DNA of 64,000 bases from Lunularia cruciata (taxonomy: Eukaryota > Streptophyta > Marchantiopsida > Lunulariales > Lunulariaceae), in NCBI GenBank assembly GCA_948567375.1, contig OX419761.1, positions 29,080,501 through 29,144,500 of the forward strand. Reading direction: 5' to 3'. Positions 1-11,261 of the stretch are shown piece after piece. The notes below the pieces were generated by a model, which worked only from the letters and a program-made list of their open reading frames with translations, did no database searches and was not told the DNA's origin. The translations under genes were made by a program, and so were the position numbers. The number at the start of each line of letters is the position of its first letter. The stretch's first letter is position 1.

Positions 1-649
1 ACTCCAAGGAGATGCAAGATGGTTATTGTGTGCATTCAAGCATCTTTGGACATACATCCACATTAGATTGGGTGGTTGTCCAAGTTGATGTGTCCAATGC
101 ATTCAATGCACATCTCTCATCCAGCATTGTTTAGTGCCCTTTGCTTAGCTACCGATCAGATCTCCTCCTTGATTCTGTTTGTACATGCTTTCTATGGGAT
201 CAAGACATCCCTAATGTAGAGCAACTATATTGCAACCACAAAGTTCTCCCAATTGATATCAACTGATGGCACACGGCAAGAGGATCCCCCAAGGGGCCTC
301 TCTTTGCCATAGTGCATTATATAACTTTACGATAGGTAGTAGTAAATTTTCCATCTTGGATGACACTCATATATTGGGCTCTTTGGAAGATGTTATGAGA
401 GCAATGTATGCTTTTGTACTTAGCTTAGAGGCCTTGGGTTTATAAATCTAGATTTTTAAATGCAAGGTCTAGATCCCACATGGTCCTCACTCCCCTTGAC
501 TTCCCATTTGGATTCCAATTTCCCATTGGTGGTTTACGAGTTTTGGACTTTCCTATATGACAAGAGGACTTTTGTAGTTTGTACATATTATACACCTTAG
601 TACATGGTGCAACTCATGCTCACCTCTTCCCTAAGTTGAAGAATACCCA
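1..649 (+). pseudogene. Non-LTR-type reverse transcriptase gene, N-terminal piece
   Basis: Remnant of an RT gene that was the target for elements A1 and A3. Translation with frame changes shows three RT palm motifs in order: motif A as QVDVSNAFN near 85-110, a motif-B-like GTRQ..P.GPLFA near 265-310, and motif C as LDDTHILG near 355-385 (usually A-D-D). Many stops and frameshifts make it a pseudogene. The gene resumes at 17184 after A1 and at 23368 after A3. The order of motifs and the absence of protease and RNase H between them fit a LINE-like or other non-LTR RT. The subfamily is not identified. Confidence 0.6.
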
Positions 650-1128
650 TGTAACAATATGGAGCTTACCAATGAGTTGTTGAGACTAACAAAGTAGCAA
701 ATAATCCAAATTCGCTAAGAATATTTGAGAAACATCTAGGAAGTTACTTTGCACCTTCCAAATATTGGGTAAGGTACATGCTAAGGAGGAAGCTTCTTGG
801 CTACCTCAGCATGCACGCCAAGTAGGTGGTTTCTGGAAAGAAGCTTCTTGTGAAACTTCTTCACTAGCTTAGCTTGCATGCCAAGTTGGCAGCTTCTAGA
901 AGGAAGCTTCTTGAGAAGCTTCCCAATTAACTTGTCTTGCATTCCATGCAAGCAGCTTTAAGTAAGCTTCTTGAGAAGCTTCTCAAGAGCCTTGTATATT
1001 TCCCAATAAATACCAAAGTTTAAGCTTATGTTAGATATTCAAAGTTTCCTTCCTTCAAGAGTCCCAATTTGATCTTTCACTTTGATCTTCCATTCTCCTA
1101 TTTCTCTCCTTGGTCTTGATCTTCTACA
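650..1128 (+). repeat. A1 5' LTR
   Basis: 479-base LTR. It pairs with 16705-17178. Bases 787-995 hold several copies of an imperfect palindrome built on aagcttcttgagaagcttc. The 3' boundary is the ctaca directly before the decayed primer site. Confidence 0.88.
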
Positions 1129-1129
1129 T

Positions 1130-1141
1130 TAGTATCAGAAT
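1130..1141 (+). promoter_or_regulatory. A1 primer-binding site (decayed)
   Basis: tagtatcagaat lies two bases after the 5' LTR. It matches tggtatcagagc, the plant initiator-Met tRNA primer site, which is intact in A2 and A3, with changes that are mostly G-to-A. Confidence 0.75.
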
Positions 1142-1150
1142 AGGACTAGG

Positions 1151-1240
1151 ATGGATGAAATTTATGAATCACCAAATCCATTTTTGCCAAACCATTGGGA
1201 TTCTTATGTCCATGTTCTACCCAAGCATCATTTTACATAG
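1151..1240 (+). pseudogene. A1 short leader ORF between primer site and gag
   Basis: An ATG 10 bases after the primer site opens a 29-codon frame beginning MDEIYESPNPF. Related frames starting MDGIYGPPNPLPPNHW sit at the same place in A2 and A3. Here it stops at TAG after KHHFT, where A3 has a CAA codon. No function is known to me; it may be an upstream ORF acting on gag translation or a separate small protein. Confidence 0.5.
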
Positions 1241-1397
1241 TTCATCATCTCACGCTTTGGGCAGAATTTTCTAAATGCAATCATCTTGTCCAATGACCCC
1301 TTGGAACTTTTGATTATAACTTATGGAGAATGGTAAACATATGGAATCTACATGTTAACTTAGATACACTGTAGGTAGGTTGGTAGAGTAGTAGTCA

Positions 1398-2298
1398 TGG
1401 CAACAATACTTGAGATTATCATTGCTATGAAGCAACAAATCAAGCACTTTACTTGCTTATTGGAAGACGAGATCATCAATGACAAAAGCAAGTAGAGAGA
1501 GCACCATTTTGAGAAGGAGAAGAGAAAATTTGATTTTCAAAGCCCAAGGTATTTGAAGGCAAGAATCTCTTAGGTTCAATAGAGAAAAAAAATTTTGATT
1601 GTGAATGTTATTTTGAAGCTACAAATCTTCAAGATGAATGAAAATAAATTCTCTTGGCTTCAAGGCAATTGGATGGAGTGGCAAAGTTGTGGTGGTTGTT
1701 CCAAGTGGAGCAAGTTGAATGGAAAATTTTTGCACCAATCTTGATATGGAGAGAATTCAAGAGTGCAATAACTGGTCAATTCCAAGCTATAATACCATAC
1801 AAGCAGCACAAGATAGATTGACAAAGTTGAAGTAGATTGGCTCTATAAGAAGCTACACTACACAATTCCAGACCATCATTATGCAAATTCTAGATATACT
1901 AGAAGGTGGAGCTCTGGATCATTTTGTGAGGAGCTTGAAGTCACAAACCAAATTGAGGTAATTATGCAAGAGCCAAAACACAATGAAGAAGCCATGCAGT
2001 TGGCTGAGCGCTTTGATTCCTTGGTTGCAACAACTTGGTCTCAACCTCAACCCTCACATCACCTACCAATACACTAAACAAAAGTGGAGAAACCGATACC
2101 AATGGAGATGATGCCATCCAATAGAGACCACTAGACACTACAGATAGAGAAAGATTGTGGCAAAATGGTACTTGCTTTTATTGTCACCAAATTGGACATC
2201 ACATTGCTAAATGTCCATTCAAGAATGTGCAGCCTTGACAAATTTCCCAAATGGAGATTGTGGAGCAAAATGATCAAAGAAACAAGGAATCCCAATAG
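1398..2298 (+). pseudogene. A1 gag (capsid-nucleocapsid), decayed
   Basis: Remnant of the gag gene, which forms the virus-like particle. The retrotransposon gag region runs from about 1530 to 2030 (FEATNLQDE near 1613). A CCHC zinc knuckle, C-F-Y-C-x4-H-x4-C, lies near 2173-2214. The gag frame ends at TAG 2296-2298. Protease follows in the -1 frame, as in A2 and A3. The sequence aagaaac at 2277-2283 corresponds to the gggaaac frameshift site of A3 after two G-to-A changes. Confidence 0.75.
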
Positions 2299-2910
2299 GA
2301 GATTTTGAGCCACCTATTGAGAACTTGATTAGTTCAAATGGGATTGAAAGCTTGACCTATGAAAGTTTACTTCACTTGCAAGGTACGATATCTAATTGTG
2401 ATTGTAAACTTTTGGTGGATTTTGGAAATTCAAAGAATTGCATATCCATGCAATTAGCAAAAGAATAAAGCATTCCTATCAAGCCAATAATTGGGATTAG
2501 ATTAATGATTGAGGATGGTAGAAAGGGTTTTGCATTCTATACCTCACATCCTATTACATTCAAAATTAGGAAAGAGTATTCAAAGTGTATAAAGTTTGTA
2601 GTGGAACCTCTACACTATGATGTTATTCTAGGTCTACCTTGGCTTGAACATCATAAGGTTCAACTTGATTAGACCCAAAAATAAATTCAAGTATAACACC
2701 AATGTAGAAATTTCCGATTAGGTTGTCTAGCACCTTCTAGTAAGACACCTAAGAAATAATCAATCCCAAGATGGGAAGTTTGTCAAGAAAGCAGCCATGG
2801 AGCAAGCTTTGAAGGAAGATAAATCCCAAGATGTGAAGTTTGTGAATTAAGCAGCCATAGAGTAAAATTTGAAGGAAGATAAGTCTATTTTTATGGTGTG
2901 GGTTAAGCCG
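2299..2910 (+). pseudogene. A1 protease and linker, decayed
   Basis: Aspartic protease remnant: LLVDFGNSKNCIS near 2408-2446 replaces the usual V-D-S-G, so the active-site glycine context is damaged. The later ILGLPWL-type motif is near 2625-2645. The linker to RT (about 2762-2890) holds two copies of a 66-base repeat encoding FVKKAAMEQALKEDK-like units, which occur three times in A2 and A3. B1 interrupts the linker at 2910. Confidence 0.7.
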
Positions 2911-3597
2911 ATAACACCCATTTATGCATATGTATGGTATTGTGATATTTAGCTTGGTATTACAAGTACTTAAGAGATATTATTTATATAGATAAAGGAT
3001 GGTTCTACATTAGTCACGATGAGCCAAATTTAGTCACAACTAAGATAGAGGGGAACTTACTTTAGAAGAAGTGGAAAAGATGAGTACCACTATTTTGGAT
3101 TTTAGTGTATTGACTTGATATTATTTCTAGGTGTTTGGCTTTGAAGAAAGAGTTGAGAACTCTTAAGCCCACAAGCCTTTTTGTTTGGATTCTTTTATAG
3201 TTTGAGGATAGCCCATGTGAAGGAATCCTTGACTTAGTGGTTGGGTCAAGATAAGACCACATGCTTAGGAGAATATTCCCATGAAGATGGATATTCTTAT
3301 AGCTTTTTGAATTTATTTGACTTTTAGCCTAGTAACTTGAGTTACTTCAGAAATTAGTAACTTTGGTGCGTAACTATTTCACAAGTATATAAACTAGGGG
3401 TGAGGAGGTACTCATCATCCTTTCATTTGAAACTATCTCTCTCTCATTGAGTTCTCTAGTGAGCAATGACTTGAGTCTTGGAGTATTAGCCTTGGAAGAG
3501 TATGATGGAGTTGGGGTTCCTTGCCTTTTGAGTCCATGGTGTGCTACCATAATAGCCATCAGAGGTTCATCTTGAGTGAGAGACAGGCTAGCTCATA
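2911..3597 (+). repeat. B1 5' LTR
   Basis: 687-base LTR, consensus tgtaacaccc...ggctcaca; the first bases are altered to ataacaccc here. A TATA-like box, tatataa, is at 3386-3392, about 205 bases from the 3' end. It pairs with 13219-13909. Confidence 0.88.
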
Positions 3598-3600
3598 TTT

Positions 3601-3619
3601 TTTGTTTTGTTATCGGGAC
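3601..3619 (+). promoter_or_regulatory. B1 possible primer-binding site (heavily decayed)
   Basis: A tract ending gttatcgggac just after the LTR can be aligned with the plant Tat/Athila-type primer site tggcgccgttgccgggga. Nearly all differences are C-to-T or G-to-A. The assignment is tentative. Confidence 0.3.
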
Positions 3620-3637
3620 CTCCCCAAAGGCAAGATA

Positions 3638-4929
3638 ATGTTCCGCATACAATTCTATATTAGACAAAAGGAGGATATGAGAGCTCACTTGGAGAGAACT
3701 TTAGGGGAGGAAAGGGTTGAACTTATGTTAGAGAACTTGGACCCATTTGTATACCTTGTTGTTCAGTATGATGTCTTTGAGGTGATTTTGTACATCTTGT
3801 ACACATGAGAGGATTTGGTGAGATTGTGTGAGGTGGATTGCAGATTTTTGGAGATTAAGGTTATATTGGGCAAAATCTAAAGTTTGAGATATAGATTTGA
3901 AAATTTTACATATGATAGCTTGGGTTATTTTCCAATTAGCACACTTGAAATTATTATGAGAGCTATTATGCGCACTAAGCTAGAATTTTTGAAAGTTGAT
4001 ACAATAAACTACTCTCGCAACTATATGCTCTCTAGAAAATTATATAGAGTCTGACATTTCTTCAATTTTCATTGGACTATTGTGAAAATTTGCAAGAAAA
4101 TTTAGTGTATAGTATCCTACCTATTGACATGAAAATTAGAGAGTGATCATTCTTGACTAAAGAGTTATAAGTTTTTAAAGTGAGGGTGGTGGTTTTTAGA
4201 CCAAATCTGGAATATGTGTGCTGAATAAAAAGGTCACTAGGCCAAATGGCTTGATAAAAAGATCTGAAATTTTGCAGAGAGGAACACCTTGGAGTTGTGA
4301 TCAAGTGTGAAAATTTCAAAGGACTTTAACATACTAGTTGAGAAATTTGAGTGACATTGTGAGGAGGGGTCAATTTTGCAGAGTTGAGATTTCATGCATG
4401 AGGAGTGTGAGAGTAGTAAAAAGCATGTTTGAGTGTTAAGGCCCATATTGGGAACCTGGAGGGTCACCCAGAGTGGAAATTGAGGATATGCAAGGTTCCC
4501 CAAGGTTTTGAGATGATTTTTGAGGTGGATTTGAGGAAAAGAGAGTTTAGACTAGAATTTGAAGAGAGTGTTGAGAGGATCCAAAAACCTACATCACTTG
4601 GAGGAAAGAGTGAGTCTAAGTGCTTTTTATGTGGAGAAAAGGAGCATAAAGCAGGTTAATGTCCATTGACTTTTGAGAGCAAGAGATTGAGGGAAAGGAG
4701 AGGCTTACTTGACTTGGGTTTGCATGTTAGACCTTCTTCACCAAGATTGGGAGGGAGAAGATCTAAGACCAAGGAGTTGTGTGAGGTTTGTGGAGTGGAA
4801 GGACTTCCAAAAGGACATGAGTGTAGTGGAGTAAAAGCACTTTTGGAGACTTTGGTAAAGGATCTTGGAGAGAGTCTTAGTATAGCTACAGAAATACTAC
4901 CACTTTCATCAACTAGTTCTCAAGATTAG
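3638..4929 (+). pseudogene. B1 leader ORF upstream of gag with two zinc-finger-like motifs
   Basis: A decayed coding region of about 430 codons between the 5' LTR and gag. Open stretches are MFRIQFYIRQKED... from 3638, one at 4429-4659 and one at 4666-4929. The second stretch ends in a CCHC-like knuckle, CFLCGEKEHKAG followed by a stop and then C. The third has a further C-x2-C...H-x-C cluster, CEVCGVEGLPKGHEC. Gag proper, with its own knuckle, begins about 230 bases later. Ogre/Tat elements are known to carry an extra ORF before gag, and this could be the equivalent; homology was not tested. Confidence 0.45.
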
Positions 4930-5164
4930 TGATGGAGATAATATTTCAACTTATGGATAAACTATCCATGAGCATTCAATTAATATGCACTCTGGGATTG
5001 CTATTGCTATAAAATATTGGAGCAACCTAAAATTTTTGTCTTCCCTAGGGTGGATTACTCTCAAATGGTGTTTGTCATGTACATAATCTACTAGTTATAG
5101 AGTGAGAGAAAAGAAAAGAGAAAAAGGAAAATTGAGAAAAAAAAAGAAGATAGTGAGGGGTTAA

Positions 5165-6150
5165 GTGGAGAAATGTCCAATTTTCTTTGGCAAGGATGGA
5201 GAAGATGTGGAGGCCTTTTTGAGAGACTTCAAGAGAGCTTGCATAGGAAAAAATGAGAGGAGGAAGAATGAGTGGGTCTTATTATTACCGGATTTCTTGG
5301 GGATGCAGCACTTACATGGTATGAGTCAGAATACCAAAAGAGAAAGAGGAGAGATGGGCAAGAAGGGTCTTGGGAGAGTTTGACTTTAGCACTCATTGAG
5401 AACTTTCTTCCAAATGAGAGCTATCAGAGATCAATGAGTGAGGTTACCTTTCTTAAACAAGGAAATGGAGAGAAAGTGAGAGTCTATTTGGAAAGAGTGG
5501 AGAATTTAGAGTCCAAATTTTGCATAGTGTTGATGAAGGGTGGGGATGATGTGGAGACTACTATGATTGGCATAAGAGCCGTCCTCACCAAGAATTTTGT
5601 GGGAGGGTTGAGACCAAAAATTAGAAGCAAGGTCAGATATGAGAAACCTTCTTCCAAGGTTGAAGCTATCAAGATTGCAATTTGTATGGAAGAGAGTTTG
5701 GAAGGAGATGAGAGTGATTTGGTGGTGAAGGAGGTTGTGCATCCTCCTCAAGGTTACAAATATAGTGGAAATTCTGATACTTTGGTGGCAAGGGTTGCAC
5801 CACAAGTAGTAGTTGCTCCAATTTTTGCACCTCCACCAAAGGATCCACTTCAAACCATCACAAAACAACTTGCAGATCTCAAGATCAATGTGGTGCAACT
5901 ATGGGAGAAGAGAGAGGTGGATCAAAATTTAGGAAGAGGGCCTAGGAATTATGGAAGTTATCCATATAGAGGAGGCCAACCAACCAATAATATCAATGAG
6001 AAAAATTGTTTTGGTTGTGGGGGAAGAGGTCATATCCAAAAGAATTGCCCAAATTCCACTTACCATAGAAGAAGGGGTTATGAAGGAGCCAATAGAGTGA
6101 AAGAGGAAGGAAGTGAAACCCAAGTTGCTCCTAATCCAAATAAAAGGTAA
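5165..6150 (+). pseudogene. B1 gag
   Basis: Gag with one frameshift near 5240-5280. The retrotransposon gag core is FFGKDGEDVEAFLRDFKRA then GDAALTWYESEY and YLERVENLESKF. A CCHC knuckle, CFGCGGRGHIQKNC, is near 6006-6047. After the frameshift the 5272-6150 frame is fully open for 292 codons. An A-rich tract (about 5108-5152) precedes it. Confidence 0.75.
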
Positions 6151-6200
6151 GGAGATAGCATCTATAGATGTGGTTGAGAGCAAGTATGAGAAGGGAGAGT

Positions 6201-6520
6201 GCTCAAAGTCCAATGGTCTTAATTTGGATCTTTTGGCACAAGAGAAGAAGAGAGCTTGTTTTGCAGAGGATGTGCACTCTTCTCAAGGATTTACTCCTAG
6301 CCAAGATACTCATATGCCTACTAGAAGCACTCATACAAGCACTTCTACACCAACAACACATGCTCAAAGTCCAAGGGTCTTAATTTGGATCTTTTAGCAC
6401 AAGAGAAGAGGAGAGCTTTTTTGTAGAGGATGTGCAATCTTCTCAAGGATTTACTCCTAGCCAAGATAATATTATGCCTACTAGGAGCACTTGCACAAGC
6501 ACTTCAACACCATCAACAAC
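6201..6520 (+). repeat. 161-base tandem duplication in B1 gag-protease spacer
   Basis: Bases 6201-6361 and 6362-about 6520 are near copies, both starting gctcaaagtcca and containing ttactcctagccaagata. The period is 161 bases, not a multiple of three, so the copies read in different frames. The duplication either followed inactivation or caused it. Confidence 0.8.
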
Positions 6521-6582
6521 AAAGACTCCAAGGAAAGAAGTTGGGGATAGAGGACTTTTTGATCTCAAAGCAACAATGGAAC

Positions 6583-7466
6583 TACAATGTCTTGGAGGAT
6601 ATTGGTAGTCACAAAGCTAACATCATAGTAGGCCAATTGATTACTTTGAATCCTACTTTGAGAAAGGAGTTTAGAGTTGGGTTGAGTTCTACAAGGAGCA
6701 AGAGGAAGAAGAAGGCAAAAGCTCCAGTATCAATGGGGGTGGTGGATACCAAGCCAACACCATGAGGGGCTTGTGAATATGCCTCCAAGATTGATGTGAG
6801 AATGAATGGTCACAACATCAAGGATGCCTTAATTGATGGAGGATCAGTAGTGAATGCCATGTCAGAAAGGTTGATGAAGAAGTTGGGTATGATACCCTCA
6901 AGACCTTCAACATTTATGGTGAGCATGTCAAACAAGCAACAAGTTCAAACAATAGGGGTGATGGATAAAGTGGTATTTTTAGTTATGGGAGTTTAAAATC
7001 TCATGACTTTCCAAGTCTTGAAGAATTCAAGCTATGACTTACCTCTTGAATGGCCATGGTTGACAGCAACACATAACATTGATAGATGGTACAAAGTGTA
7101 CTTGAGGATTGGGCCATCAAACCATAGTGTCACAATTCATGTGACTAACACCAACAACACTTCACATTCAGATACACTATCTTCTAATGATTGGGAATTA
7201 ATTTTTGAAGAAGGAGCTTCAGGTGTGGACACAAGCATGGAAGACTGGACTTCCATGGAGAAGGATGAACTTGAATTTGATTCAAATGTGTATCCTTTGT
7301 ATGCTATGGATTTTGCACCTAAGCCAAAAAATTTGAAGGACCCAGATTAATCACAATTGGCACTTGAAGAGATAGAAAAGAGGTTATCTACTCTCAAGTA
7401 TGGTCCACATGTTACCAAGGAGGAGAAGGTGAGATTTGAGGAGATTTTCTGCAAGTTCATCCATGT
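6583..7466 (+). pseudogene. B1 protease and start of RT region
   Basis: Matches residues 1 to about 292 of the open B2 polyprotein. The protease core is ALIDGGSVVNAMSERLMKK (near 6828-6885), with D-G-G in place of the usual D-S/T-G, as in B2. The flap and LPLEWPWL motif are near 7037-7060. Stops at 6763, 6994 and 7348 break the frame. It ends at D1, inserted after FCKFIHV. Confidence 0.8.
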
Positions 7467-10400
7467 TGCGGTACCCATATTTTTTAGTTTGGTTAATTTC
7501 TATGCGGTTTTAAAGAAGAAGTGTATAGATGAAGTCGTATTGAACCCAAATGGTAGTAGAAGGCAAAGAAGGGTGACTTTGGGTTGAAACCCAAAGTAAC
7601 ATAACTCTGAGTCCAAAATGAAGTACTCAGATCAGAACCAGCCAAGAGAGACCCAAAGTAAGAAGACTTTGTCTTGAGATGATCAACCCGATGCAAAGAC
7701 GGCGTAACAACTTCTCTTTGTAGAGGCAAATCAAGAAAGTACAAGCAAAAGATGGCAAAAAAGGCACAAACTACTACACCTATATAATGCTAAGAGAAAG
7801 TCATGCAGAAATGGTGCATTTCAATGATGAGTGATGGAGGAATGGCTGATTAATGAGGAACTATAAAATTGGGACTTTGTCGAGGAGATTGTGAAATGTC
7901 CCGCAAGTATCCTACGCCATTGAGTAGTCAAACCAAAGGAGTGCTTGTAGAAAAGCCGATTAAGTGTTTGATGTTTAGCAAGGCTGAAGGAGTGAGAATT
8001 TTGAGACCAAGGGACGGGAGAATCATCTTCTAATTACCACACACTAGAGATCATACAATGCTGAAGAAGGGTGAGAAGAAGAGTCCATCATTTGTAGTAA
8101 GAAATCCAGTGATTCAAGGATTAGATATGATAGCTCAAATTGAAATCTTGAGTAGAATTTGGATCACTTTTCTAGCATGGAATTGGAATTTGAGCTTTCT
8201 AGAGTTCATGGCTAAAGTAGCTATGAGTGATTGTGAGGAGAGTCTTGAGGGTGAAGGAAAGAGAGGCAATACGGATTGATGGATAGAGGCAGATTGGAGA
8301 ATGGTGTTGGGGAGAGAGGCCGGTGACTAAATTGGGGCCACCTTTCTTGGAAAAGGAGCGTCTGGAGAGGAGATAGATGAGATTCAAAATTCCTTTACAT
8401 TGTTGCGCACGAAGAACGAGTACAAGGTGGATACCTATCAAGACCCAGTCAGGCAAAGCATTGTTGGGGTGATGATGGCACTTTTCAAGCCCGATCGCAC
8501 GACTTATGTGATGAAGCATCAAGCGGTCTTCTTCCACCAAATGTTTGAAGGTGCTCCAATAAACTGGGCAAAATGTTTTCAACAAAGAATGCGGCAAATG
8601 GTGTGGTGTTGGAGACAACAAGATGCACTTCATTATTTGGTGCCATTTGCTGCACATTTCTACTTTGGAGTGAACTTGATGGAGTCTGAGCAAAGAAAGA
8701 TGGTGTCACATTTCCATCTCGACTTACAAAAGATTGCAGATGGCAAGGATAGCAATATATTTGACAGATCCAAAGTAGTGGTGAGCACTATGCACACACA
8801 AGGCAATATCTACGAGTAGTAGTGGTCATCTTGAAGACATGGAAGCAAAGTCACCCAGAGGAGAGTTTGTTGCTAGTCAAGCCAAAGAAGGTGCAGAAAG
8901 TAACCTAAGATAAGAAGTTGTAGTGCTTGATGAGTTGTTGAGAGCAAAAGAGTTAGAAGGAGAAGCTAAGTACAAGGAAGAAGGCTTTGAGGAAGAAGAA
9001 GAACCAAAGTTGATGCTGCAAAGTGAAGAGTTGAGTAGTAGGAGCAAAGGTGAGGTAGAAGTCCAGCAATGTGGAAGAGACAATGATGAGGAAGAAGAGA
9101 AGGAGTTCCATCCAACTGAAATAAAAGAAACTCTGGAGGCTGAACCAATGGCAGAAGTTCAATGGAGCAAAAGAAGAAGTGTTGCTTTTGTGGTAGTTGA
9201 AGTAAGTAATGTGAGTCTGTTAGAAGAAGAAGAGGCCAGATCAGATGAAGAACCCCTAAGAGTTAGCAGATTATGACTTTGGAGTAAAGCTCTAGTAGAA
9301 GGAGTAAGAAGCAAAGAGCCAAAGCAGGTTGAGAAGTCCAAAGTCTTGAGTGGGGTAGAGTACTTGTCACGGGTGGTTTGTCCTTTGGTGGTACAATTAG
9401 AAAGGAAGCAAGATGAATTGAAGCATGATCACTCAAGAGTGAAGAACAGATTTGCAGTAGTACGATATGTGAGTGATGAAACTTTGGAGCTGAAAAAGAA
9501 GGTGAGTCAAGGAGAGCGAGAGTTAGTAGAGCTTCGTAAAGATGTAAAGCTGAGGAGAAAGGAGATTGAGAGTCTAACAAGGGACTTCACAAAGAGAGGC
9601 AAAGCCATAACAAAGCAAGAAGAAGATCGGAAGGAGCAATTAGTGAAGTCTGAGGCCTTGTGGGCAGAAGTGCACAATACACACGTAGAAGTTATTCATT
9701 TAAAGGCCATGATTGCTGTTATAGATCAAGAGTTGGAGAGCTTGAAGGGCTTGGCAACAAGAGTTGGTCACGTGCAATAGAGAAGAAAATTGCAAGGGTT
9801 GGTCAAAGGAATGGAAGAATAGCTTTGGCAGGATGTGAAGGAGAAGGAAGCATTGAAGGCAAGTTGGAAGATGAAGTAAAGATGTATCGGGAAGAATTGT
9901 TAGCAGAGAGAGAAAAGTTGCAGATGTCAAGACAAGAATCAAGTGAAGACATCATTGTAAGAATGAAAGCAATGTTAGGGACGATGTCTGAATTTCAGTT
10001 GGAGGAATCAAGACTACATGAGTTAAAGTTATTAGTGCAAGAAATGAGGATGAAGAAAGAAAGGGACATCAAATTGAACTAGTTGTTGATTTGCTTATGA
10101 GATTGAGTAGATAGGAAGATATTAGAAGCAGAAGACAATGTGTGTCTTGGATTAGACTTAGTACATTCAAAATTGGAAAGAATTTGTAGTTTTATGAGGT
10201 TGGAGAAGAAGTCTAAAGTAAGAGAAGTAGGAGTGTAGGTGTCTATGGATTTAACACTTGAGGCTTTAAAGAAGAGTGAGTTGAGAGATAAAGAGTTAGA
10301 TAAGTTACCCACTAGTGCAATTCTAGTTTGTAGTGAAGAAATAGTAGAAATAGATGAGTTAGGAGTAGAATTAGATAGACCTGAAGAAGGAGAGATACTT

Positions 10401-11261
10401 GGAGGATCATTGGGATTGGAAGCCAAAGTAGAGGTAGACATCGGATTGGATTAGGACCAATTTTGAGATAAAAAGAGGCAGATATGAAAAGGTGCATTGT
10501 CAATTTGGATTTGCAGGTTGTTAGAGGTTGTTAAAAAGAAGTTTAGGAAGTTAAGATAACTTTTGATTGCTCTACTATCTAAAGGAGGCAATCACAATAT
10601 GTTGTTTAGTATTCTAGAGAATTTAGTATTTTCTAGAGAATAGATAAAGCAAAGTGTTGTGAAGTAGTGCTCGTCGCTTAAGCTTAATTCCAAGTATCAA
10701 CTTTGTGTTTTTGTTTGTGAGTGTTGAGAGAATTTTGAAGTGCAAGTCAATTTTTTTGTTGGATGATGGATTCCATAGCCTTGATCTTCATTCTGTGTGT
10801 TTGATCTTGAGTGCAGTGCAATTGGAGCAATGCCTTAACAGATCTGAAAGGAATTGTTGTGTTGGTAGTATTTTGCAGTTGTGAGTATAGCATAATGTTG
10901 ATGTGAAGCAATTTTGATTGAGGAAGTTGTGCTTTCAGTGGAGGGGCGGAACACAATTTTGAGGTGAAGTTGTTTTACAATGAAGTGCTATTTTTGGGAG
11001 AGATTGAATCATCACAATCAAGATTTTTTGGAAAGATGTGATCGAGTTGTGATTAAGTGTGACATTTTGGTGTGACGAGACTACAAGTCAGTGCTTGTTA
11101 CTCTCTTCAAAGTGTGGTTTCTACCTGACAGATTAAAGACACAACCAAAAAGAACTAAGATTGTTATTGCTTGCTTTGTATTTGACCAATTCTGAATTGT
11201 ATCTCTACGGTAATGAACTTTACTTACTTGATTACCACAAAAGTGATATTTGCCAGGTTGT
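7467..11261 (+). mobile_element. Element D1: 3.8 kb unclassified unit nested in B1
   Basis: B1 coding similarity stops at catgt (7462-7466) and resumes at 11262 (gtttgcttt), so the insert is defined precisely. The left end is tgcggtaccc. The right end matches the D2/D3 end gatatttgccgggttgtcaca but has lost its last bases and one target copy. D2 and D3 have the same ends and nearly the same length (3,752 and about 3,775). Start and end do not repeat each other, so it has no LTR pair of its own. Confidence 0.75.
7805..10454 (+). pseudogene. D1 ORF: unknown protein with C-terminal coiled coil
   Basis: A decayed gene of about 860 codons shared by D1, D2 and D3; I do not recognise a named domain. 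The best conserved part is near 8400-8660, with HQAVFFHQMFEGAPINWAK followed by PFAAHFYFGVNL. The middle (8920-9250) is strongly acidic, rich in Glu and Lys. The C-terminal third (9346-10080) is heptad-rich and predicted by eye to be coiled coil (LERKQDELKHDHSRVKNRF). The end, EVDIGLD then stop at 10452, is shared with D2. Confidence 0.55.

Noticed and set aside
8199-8693. 164-codon minus-strand ORF in D1
   Set aside because: The plus strand carries the protein shared with D2 and D3; the antisense frame has no similarity and overlaps it.
7467-11261. D1 as an ordinary LINE
   Set aside because: No RT or endonuclease motif, no poly-A end, and TG...CA-type ends with a fixed length in three copies.
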